The position numbers were made by a program, and so were the translations under genes. The notes beneath the pieces are model-generated. The model had not been told where the DNA came from, ran no database searches, and saw only the letters and a program-made list of their open reading frames with translations. 64,000 nt of DNA from Hevea brasiliensis. Its lineage: Eukaryota; Streptophyta; Magnoliopsida; Malpighiales; Euphorbiaceae. Location of the stretch: positions 115,980,194 through 116,044,193 of the forward strand of contig NC_079495.1 of assembly GCF_030052815.1 (NCBI RefSeq), written 5' to 3'. This document shows, piece after piece, positions 57,144 to 64,000 of this stretch (within the stretch, counting starts at the first letter, position 1; the number at the start of each line of letters is the position of its first letter).

Positions 57144-59202
57144 TTAGTTATGTGTGCCCTAGAGCATGTACTAATCTTGTAATTTGTAAATAACATTGTA
57201 GATATATTAATGGCAATAAACATTTCATTTAAATGTTCTATATATTTAATAACATATTTATTTGAAATTGTCCATTAGCAATATATCATATATTCTATTC
57301 TTATAAGATAAGAATATGAGTGACAGAATATATGGGACATTTGCTATAAGTCAGAGTTCGCAGCTAAAGGATATTTTGGTGGGCACATTATATCCAAAGA
57401 GCTGTCACCTCTTTTTTTCTCCATTAATCAGTATGAAATACTGATATATATGGAATAGTGAGTCACGTGCCATCTGATATGAGATATCGGGATAAATACA
57501 ATGGACACTTATGAGACAAGTAGGTCGAACTTGTGACGTGCAGATAACATGAACATGGCGTTTACTCGAGTCAATAAAATGTTATCTGTCATACTAGTAC
57601 ATATAATCCTCAGACCTGAGATAACACGTTTGTCTCTTATATGGGTGGTTTGAGTTTAATACCACTTACATATTTTGGTGTGTGCGGATATTTTGGTGTA
57701 TGTTGACTCAAATTAGTTATATGTTGGGACAAGTGTTCAGTCAAGAGGGAATCTGTAGCCTTGAGTAAACAGGTTTAAAAGTCCTATGTGGATTTGAGAT
57801 GTTCTTGACAGGATTAAGTTCCTAGCCAGGACGAATGACTTTGTCAGGAAAGGTGTTTCCTAATGGTAAAGTCTTATATGTCAAGAATCAGATTTCAAAT
57901 GAGTGCATAAGATTCCATGATGAGGGATTTGACTCCACCATGACCCTTAATGGGATTGGGACATAATACGGAAGGATTTTAGTGCATGATCATGTATGAT
58001 TAAAGGTTCATTTTAAGATATTTCTTGTTGCTAATTGGGAAGCCATTACATGCTATGCTAGGTGTCAACCATGGTCTATGAGATACCTAAAATGATTTGG
58101 CGAAATCATTTGCGGTTTGGAAGAGTTCTAATGATATTAAGAGTTAATATCATTTCTTATTGCTAATTAGTAATGAGCCTAGTAAATCACACACCTACAC
58201 AAGTTTTACCACTAACTAAATTATTATTTAATTGATTAATTAGAGTTTAATTAATTAATTAAATAGGTTTAGTTTGCAATAAGATTGTAAAGTCCTTAGC
58301 ATTACTTGAAACCAAATCTTAGACATTAAATGTATGATGTAAATTGAATTTAATTAATGGAGATTAATTAATAAATTAATTTATATGTGATATAAATTAA
58401 TTTGAGAGAGATTACTGTTTTGAGTTGAGAACTCAAATTTCAATACAAGGGCAAAATGGTAATTTTACATGATGACACGTGGCACCATGAGATGTGTGCC
58501 ATTTGTCTTCCATGTGATGAAAAATGATATTTGATCATATAATCTTGCATTAACACTTGTCTTAATGAGATTAAGACACACTAAAAGCAAGATGGAATAG
58601 GATCATGACGTGTGGCACACTATTAACTATTTTATCTCTTGTATATAAATACAAGATAAGAAGGAAGACTAAATAGAGTGTGATTCTTCTCTCTCCTTCT
58701 CTTTCTTATTGGACGGCAAAGAAAGCTTTTTCCTTTCTCTCAACTTTCTTCCATTGATTCAATAGAAAAAGCTTGTTTTTCTTTGAATCAAAATTACTAG
58801 AAATTATTTCTAGTAATGTACATGCAACATAAATCACCTAAAAGAAAACACCCTAATTATTAGTGGTTGGCAAACACCTAAGAGAGGATTTGGGTTGCCA
58901 AAGGTGATCTTGGTGGTAGCTTGTCGTGGACAAGCTAGAGGAGCTACAAGTGGAGCTTTGGAGACTACCAAAGGGAGCAAGAAGTGTAATTCTGCGCCTT
59001 TGAGATTAGTCGTCTTCAAACCCTTTTAATCTAAGGTTGAATTAGTTTAATTGTTAAACTACAATCTTTAATGGCAAATGAAAGAATCATGCATGTTAAA
59101 AGTGTGCTTTAACATGCCTTGGGTATTTGAGGTTGGTTAGGATCATAAAACATATTGTATGTTTGCATGAAACCCTAGAAAAATTTTGAAATCCAACCTT
59201 CA
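57144..59202 (+). mobile_element. Solo LTR (2.06 kb), probably Copia type, in E4 gag
   Basis: Non-coding segment flanked by AACTG. It begins TTAGTTATGTGTGCCCTAGA, a form I associate with long Copia-type LTRs, and ends AACCTTCA; the first two bases may be a mutated TG. A TATATAAAT box at 58642-58650 with a CT-rich leader (58685-58745) gives plus-strand orientation. No PBS, polypurine tract or coding region, hence a solo LTR. Confidence 0.75.
58642..58650 (+). promoter_or_regulatory. TATA box of the inserted Copia-type LTR
   Basis: TATATAAAT about 1.5 kb into the 2.06-kb LTR, followed by an AAGA-rich then CT-rich stretch typical of an LTR transcription start. Confidence 0.5.
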
Positions 59203-59207
59203 AACTG

Positions 59208-59579
59208 CTTCCATTGCGCCTTCATCAGCTGCAGATCCAATGCCATTAAGATCTCTGTTTGGCTGATTCCCATTCTCTTTAGGTTTAGGCAGAATCCCCT
59301 TTCCTCCGAGAGAGGCAATTGAGTTTCCAACCTCATCACTATCTCCTGAGCTAGCGCCTTCGCCCTTATCCACCATACAGCACCAAATAGGGATCAGAAT
59401 TCTTCCAAAATAATGTTTCTGTTCTCAATTGCAGATTGCTTAATCTCCTCCCTTAATTCCTCCTTATCTTTCTTCGCAGTTGCTTGCAAAACCCTAATTT
59501 GCTCTTCCATCTCAGACATCCTAGTTGCATCTTGAATAACTGCTCCAAATCTGGTCATTGTTGCGACCTCAATACCCAC
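59208..59579 (-). pseudogene. E4 Gag, N-terminal part
   Basis: ATG at 59579 (MGIEVATMTRFGAV) opens a 61-codon frame with a coiled-coil-like stretch (MEEQIRVLQATAKKDKEELR), stopped at 59394-59396; further codons lead to the inserted LTR. It is preceded by the leader and PBS. Confidence 0.7.
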
Positions 59580-59608
59580 AGATTTGAGCTAATCCCCTTT
59601 GAAACAAG

Positions 59609-59621
59609 GCTCTGACACCAA
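59609..59621 (-). other. Primer-binding site of E4
   Basis: TGGTGTCAGAGCC on the minus strand, two to three bases after the 5' LTR end, close to the initiator tRNA-Met complement TGGTATCAGAGC. Confidence 0.7.
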
Positions 59622-59623
59622 AT

Positions 59624-59969
59624 TGTTAGGTAACAACCTAGAGACATTATTCCTGGAAACTTAGAAATGAGATGAGAAATAGGAGAATTAGACTAGATGA
59701 GAAAAGAAAATAGAGATTAAAGATGAGAAGAGAGTAGAGATTAAAGATGAGAACTATTCTATTATTGATTCAACTACTGGATATCATAATACAAACGGGA
59801 TTCTCCCTTTTATACAGAACAAGCATAACTGCCTCTAGCCAGCTAATTCATTCAGTTATCCAAAACTAATCTTCCCCTCCAAGCTAACAATATTTCCCTC
59901 CAATTACTAACTACCCGAGCCCCTACTTGTTTATCATTATTTCTCTTCTTTCTCCTACAATATGTAACA
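59624..59969 (-). repeat. E4 5' LTR (right in window)
   Basis: TGTTAGGTAACAAC...ATATGTAACA; pairs with 52380-52731 and is followed by TCTAT. Confidence 0.92.
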
Positions 59970-59974
59970 TCTAT
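59970..59974. repeat. Target-site duplication of E4, right copy (TCTAT)
   Basis: Matches 52375-52379. Confidence 0.9.
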
Positions 59975-60432
59975 CTCTTAATTCTACTTATTAAAATAAT
60001 TTCTAATCCACAACAGGAATTTTCAATGATCCCAATTTTCTTTTCATCTATTGATAGATAAGCAAATATATACCAAGAATTTCTAAAAAACGAAATATGG
60101 AAATAGGATATCCAATCACACAAAAAGTGGAAGAAAGAATTAGAAATGAAACATCTTTGATTGAGCCATTGCAGAAAATTTACAACTTTTGCTGTATTAA
60201 ATCTCTATGAGCCCCCAACTGCAGTTCAAGCCAGGTATTTTATGTGCTTAGTGCTGCAACCAGGAAACCTCTCATGTTTGATTTCCATTTCCTTATGTGC
60301 TGCCATGTTACCATTTCATAAAATTTTTCCTCTCTTCCATACTTCTGGTTGATTATAATCACTTGCAAAAAGCAGCTTTGTATAAGTTAGCTTAGTTTAG
60401 ATGCAGCAGAACTCTAATAGATGTCACTTGGC
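59975..60432 (+). other. Unassigned DNA between E4 and the plastid insertion
   Basis: No element ends and no credible coding frame seen; a 63-codon ORF at 60161-60352 has no features of a real gene. Confidence 0.4.
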
Positions 60433-60541
60433 ACAAAGGTAAAACTAAAATTATGAGAAGATAATCTTGGAAATAAATAAATTAAACACCATAAAAAACA
60501 AATCAACAAAAGATATAAAATTAACTATTACAAAGAAGAAG
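60433..60541 (+). repeat. 109-bp direct repeat, left copy
   Basis: From ACAAAGGTAAAACTAAAATT to CAAAGAAGAAG; matched at the same length by 63726-63834 with about eight differences by eye. It overlaps the start of the 36-bp repeat. Confidence 0.85.
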
Positions 60542-60566
60542 AGGCATTTCAAATTTTGCATGATCA
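60531..60566 (+). repeat. 36-bp direct repeat left of the plastid insertion
   Basis: Starts CAAAGAAGAAGAGGCATTTC and is perfectly repeated at 62796-62831. The two copies exactly bracket the plastid segment. Confidence 0.9.
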
Positions 60567-60573
60567 GATCAGT

Positions 60574-60953
<380 letters not shown>

Positions 60954-60979
60954 ATCTACTCTCAATTAATTATAGAACT

Positions 60980-61095
60980 ATGATACAATCAAATCCGAAC
61001 GAATAAAATGTTGAATTAAATCGTACCAGTCTCTACTAGGGTTATTACTCATTTTTGTACTTGTTGTTTTATTTTTTAATTATTTCTTTAATTAA
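60980..61095 (+). pseudogene. psbL: psbL copy, two stops and a frameshift
   Basis: ATG 60980, then a match to the 38-residue photosystem II PsbL protein: MIQSNPNE, stop (CAA to TAA), NVELNRTSLY, stop (TGG to TAG), a one-base loss, then the membrane segment with two further C-to-T changes. Clearly decayed. Confidence 0.9.
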
Positions 61096-61240
61096 TAGAA
61101 GAAAAGAAAATAATAAAATAATAAAATAAATAATAATAGAAATTCTCTTATCCCATCGGAAGGATATCATCTCATAATTATCTATGACTGTTATGTCTCT
61201 AGCATGACCACTTGATTAAATGTGGAGGGAAGTGGGATAA

Positions 61241-61358
61241 ATGGCGATACTCTGGAAGAATTCCTCTTTGGATAGTAGATCATGAATGGTATTCTTGTGA
61301 TCGGTTTAATAGGCATTATCTTTTATGCTTCATATTCGGATTGGGTTCATCCTCGTAA
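61241..61358 (+). pseudogene. psbJ: psbJ copy, rearranged
   Basis: Matches the photosystem II PsbJ reading frame at both ends (GRIPLWI-like start at 61254; GILVIGLIGI at about 61290-61320) but with small deletions near 61246 and 61350, a TAG near 61281 and scrambled bases near 61280-61290. The end is approximate. Confidence 0.85.
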
Positions 61359-61396
61359 GTAATCGGGTGAACCGAGTTGTAGACATAAAACGTAAG

Positions 61397-61446
61397 AACT
61401 CAATGGACCCCTCTTTCTCTGCCCGATTCGAGGGGTCCGTTGAGTT
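61397..61446 (+). terminator. Plastid stem-loop after psbJ
   Basis: Inverted repeat with 17-bp arms (AACTCAATGGACCCCTC and GAGGGGTCCGTTGAGTT) around a 16-base loop. In plastid DNA such stems act as RNA 3'-end stabilisers; one arm position is now G-T, compatible with a transition. Confidence 0.8.
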
Positions 61447-62458
61447 TTTAATAATCATAATACTTTATTTGTATAAGTGACAAAATAGATTAAGTGACAA
61501 AATAGATTGCCTTTTTTTTTGATATTTCAAATATTTCAAAAATTCTATTACACTTTTGGATGGTATTTTTGAAAAAGTAACTCCATTAATTGATTTAGAA
61601 CATTTGTTCCTCGACGTATCTATCGATACTTTCAAATCAAAGTTATTATATGAATTACTCGATTTCTTTTTCCTAGATGGCATAATATATATTATATATA
61701 TTTCTGTCGATCCCATATCATATCCATTTTTCTATACTAATAGAACCTTACTCTATTTATTTTAGTATCTCATCAAAGTTGAAATTTTTTTAGAAGTTCA
61801 TCGAAGAAGTTCTATTAGATCAAAAAATTTACAATTATTTTTTTATTTTTTTTTACACTAATTAAAATTTTTTTTATAAGTAATAAATCGAATTTATACA
61901 TATAAAATTGAAAATGAAGTTTTGATAATCCTAGAAAAAAATATAAACTAAGAATAGTATTGAGGAATGGGATCAAGAATCATTATTATTTTATTTTTAT
62001 TTTGCCACAAGAAAGGGATGTGGAAAATTCCTTTTCTTGTGTCGAAGACTAGGAAGACGAATAAAATAATACCTCCTAGAATCCTTTGTTCCCCTTTAAT
62101 TTAGCCTTTGCTATTCCGCAAACTTATTTTATGATTAGTATCTAGTCAAATTGTATTCTATTAGATTAGAAAAGCTATTAATCCATTCTATGACGATTAA
62201 ATCGACAATAGTAAAAATCACACCGCTCCCATTTTTTAGATTAAAAAAACACAAAAGAAAAGAGAGGATAAAATCAAATAGTCTTCTTACCAATATACAG
62301 ATTATAACTAGAAATGAGGTACAAGTAATTCTCAAAATCTGGTATAAAAAAAATATAAAAAAAAAGCAAAGAGCTTTTCACAATTTTTTTTGATCATACA
62401 TAATTACCAACAAAATTTTTGTTCTTTTTAAGAACTTCATGTTGATGAATTTACAGAT
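61447..62458 (+). other. Plastid psbJ-petA spacer
   Basis: AT-rich (T-run 61510-61520, A/T runs to 62400), colinear with the plastid order. No gene. Short ORFs here are chance. Confidence 0.75.
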
Positions 62459-62790
62459 CTAGAAATTCATTTCGGACAATTGAACCTTCTCAAACTGTTT
62501 CTTTTTAAGAACCAAAAAGATTTGTGCCAAAATAACGGATGCCAAGAAGAACAAAAGGCCTTGGACACGTAATGGGTCTTGAAGTACTATTTCTGCATCC
62601 CCCTGACCAAATCCACCCACATTAGGATTACTCGTTAATGGTTGATCAAGTTTGATGGATTCGCCTTCTGAAACAAGAAGTTCTGGTCCTAGAGGTATAA
62701 TATCAATCAATTGACGTCCCTCTGACGCATCCGTTATGGTTATTTCGTACCCCCCTTTTTCTTTTCGTATGATTTTGCTTACTATACCTG
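62459..62790 (-). pseudogene. petA: petA 3' fragment (cytochrome f C-terminus)
   Basis: Minus-strand frame, about 110 codons, ending at the normal stop (62459-62461): [18 protein letters not shown] (62740-62690 region), then [40 protein letters not shown] (membrane anchor) and [14 protein letters not shown]. The upstream part of petA is cut off at the insertion border near 62790. The fragment has no stop but lacks the haem-binding N-terminus. Confidence 0.92.
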
Positions 62791-62795
62791 CATTT

Positions 62796-62831
62796 CAAAG
62801 AAGAAGAGGCATTTCAAATTTTGCATGATCA
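62796..62831 (+). repeat. 36-bp direct repeat right of the plastid insertion
   Basis: Perfect copy of 60531-60566. Confidence 0.9.
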
Positions 62832-63462
62832 TCTACTACCTGTCCACAATTATTAACTGAAAGGGGTTTATGGGAAGGGGTGGGAAATCAAGAAGAAAAT
62901 TCAGATGGGCAACATCAATCACCATTAAACATGATATTCCCAAAATTACTACCTATTAAACCTCCAAATCCAATAAATTATGAGAGAGAGACCTGCTAGG
63001 GTCGGTCGAGAAACAAAATTTACATATGAGAACTTACGTTTCCCTTGAAAATGTAATTAAAATATAAATGAATGCATTCCCGGATTTGCCTTCTTGTTTC
63101 ATTTTTCCTGAACATAATGGCAGTTTCAAAATTATACCGAAAACAGATGCATTTCATTCCCAAGTTCAATTAGAATGCACTTAGTTCCTTGCCAAAGGAC
63201 AGAATAGAGTCCTATTTCAGCTTTGAGGATACACATTCCACTTCCAAGGCAAACCAATGAAGCCTTGGAGTGGCAAATAGCTCTCTTTTTTAGACCGATA
63301 AGTGATTCAAAACAATTTGATTTCATTCTACTCATTCAGTAAAAAAAATTTGTCAAGTGAATTTCGTACCACTTAAAATTCCCAAAACCACCATCACCAG
63401 TCTTTCATACCAGGCTCTAAATTCTAACCTAAGAAAGAAATAAATGAAACAAAAAGAAATAC
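62832..63462 (+). other. Unassigned DNA right of the plastid insertion
   Basis: No clear gene. A 67-codon minus-strand ORF at 63132-63335 lacks any family features. Confidence 0.4.
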
Positions 63463-63543
63463 CTCAGACTTGGCATGAACAATCTCTTGAAGTTCACAAG
63501 GGAACGAGTTGGACATCTGCTGAATGGCCTTCAATATCAGAAG
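63463..63543 (-). other. Possible internal exon (27 codons), host gene
   Basis: Minus-strand stretch of exactly 81 bp reading LLILKAIQQMSNSF then PCELQEIVHAKSE, preceded by a T-rich tract with AG and followed by GTATTTC. Composition is less AT-rich than its surroundings. It could be an exon of a gene extending beyond the window, but I do not recognise the family. Confidence 0.25.
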
Positions 63544-64000
63544 CTCTTTAAAAATAATTCTTATAATTGCCAGAAATACTCATAATTTCTCAGGAGTGAG
63601 TCCTTGTCGGAAAATGATGCTTAGTGTAAAATTGTATTATATTTGATTCCTATGTTAAATTAGTGTAAAAACTCAAAATGATAAGACCCTTCAACCCTCC
63701 ATCAAAACGAAGAACAGCAGATTGGACAAAGGTAAAACTAAAATTATGAGAAGATAATTTTGGAAATAAACAAAAAAAACACCATGAGAAACAAATCCAC
63801 AAAAGATATAAAATTAACTATAACAAAGAAGAAGAAAAAATACATCACATACCCAGAATTAAAGAGAGAAAAGGAAAACCGAATGACAGGAAACAAAAGG
63901 AACACTGAAATAATAAATAGAAAAACAAAGAAAGATTAAAAGACATACAACCATACAAAGAAATTATTGAAACATACACAAACTGTACCAAAGCGTGGGG
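63544..64000 (+). repeat. 109-bp direct repeat, right copy, and flanks
   Basis: 63726-63834 repeats 60433-60541. The rest is A-rich non-coding DNA to the end of the window. Confidence 0.7.

Larger units (their letters stand above)
52380..59969 (-). mobile_element. E4: Reina-like Ty3 chromovirus, complete but decayed
   Basis: Minus-strand element with short LTRs (346-352 bp), TCTAT duplication on both sides, PBS at 59609-59621, gag, protease, RT, RNase H, integrase and chromodomain, and a polypurine tract next to the 3' LTR. Length is 7590 bp including a 2059-bp solo LTR in gag, so about 5.5 kb originally, the usual size of the Reina group. Pol has scattered stops and frameshifts but RT keeps its catalytic Asp pair. 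Confidence 0.92.

Noticed and set aside
60161..60352. 63-codon ORF between E4 and the plastid insertion
   Set aside because: No motif, no neighbours, length expected by chance.
62151..62393. 80-codon ORF in the plastid spacer
   Set aside because: AT-rich spacer of the psbJ-petA region; no plastid gene is known there.

Overview
This window looks like a heterochromatic, transposon-packed stretch of a flowering-plant (probably eudicot) nuclear genome. The base composition is AT-rich. Almost all protein-coding sequence belongs to decayed Ty3 (gypsy) LTR retrotransposons. There is a plastid-DNA insertion carrying psbE-psbF-psbL-psbJ and the 3' end of petA. I cannot name the species. I see no intact ordinary host gene; the only host-gene-like pieces are a short membrane-protein fragment (51.1-51.5 kb) and one possible exon (63.5 kb).

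Layout. (1) 1-4932 with 27199-27319: gag and 5' LTR of a minus-strand Tekay-like chromovirus (E1), whose pol lies left of the window. (2) 4933-27193: a 22.3-kb Ogre/Tat-type element (E2) inserted in the E1 LTR, with target duplication CTAAT on both sides. It has giant LTRs, a PBS matching tRNA-Arg, an extra ORF1, gag-protease-G-patch, a predicted intron, RT-RNase H-second RNase H-integrase, tandem arrays and a polypurine tract. (3) 27320-42658: a plus-strand Tekay-like chromovirus (E3), into whose left LTR E1 inserted. E3 is broken by a Cassandra-type (5S-derived) cluster in its protease (31553-32611) and by a 3.5-kb solo LTR in its RT (33209-36753, duplication GAGCT). (4) 42659-42992: tail of a related LTR (E6) interrupted by E3. 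(5) 42993-47122: an old Ogre-like LTR (E5) interrupted by E6. (6) 47123-52374: AT-rich intergenic DNA with a 544-bp Mutator-like MITE (9-bp duplication) and a gene fragment. (7) 52380-59969: a minus-strand Reina-like chromovirus (E4, duplication TCTAT), its gag split by a 2.06-kb solo LTR. (8) 60431-63834: a 2.2-kb plastid insertion framed by a perfect 36-bp direct repeat and near a 109-bp flanking duplication.

The most unusual items are these. First, each Ogre LTR carries an antisense, TATA-driven, one-intron gene. It is intact (597 codons) in the 3' LTR although the element's own gag-pol is full of stops, and it is recognisable in the older E5 LTR. Second, a complete 75-nt initiator-tRNA-Met sequence including the non-genomic CCA is embedded between two Cassandra LTRs, which points to reverse transcription of a whole tRNA primer. 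Third, GT-AG introns that keep the frame are predicted in the pol regions of two different retroelements. Most nonsense codons are explained by C-to-T or G-to-A changes, consistent with long residence in methylated chromatin.
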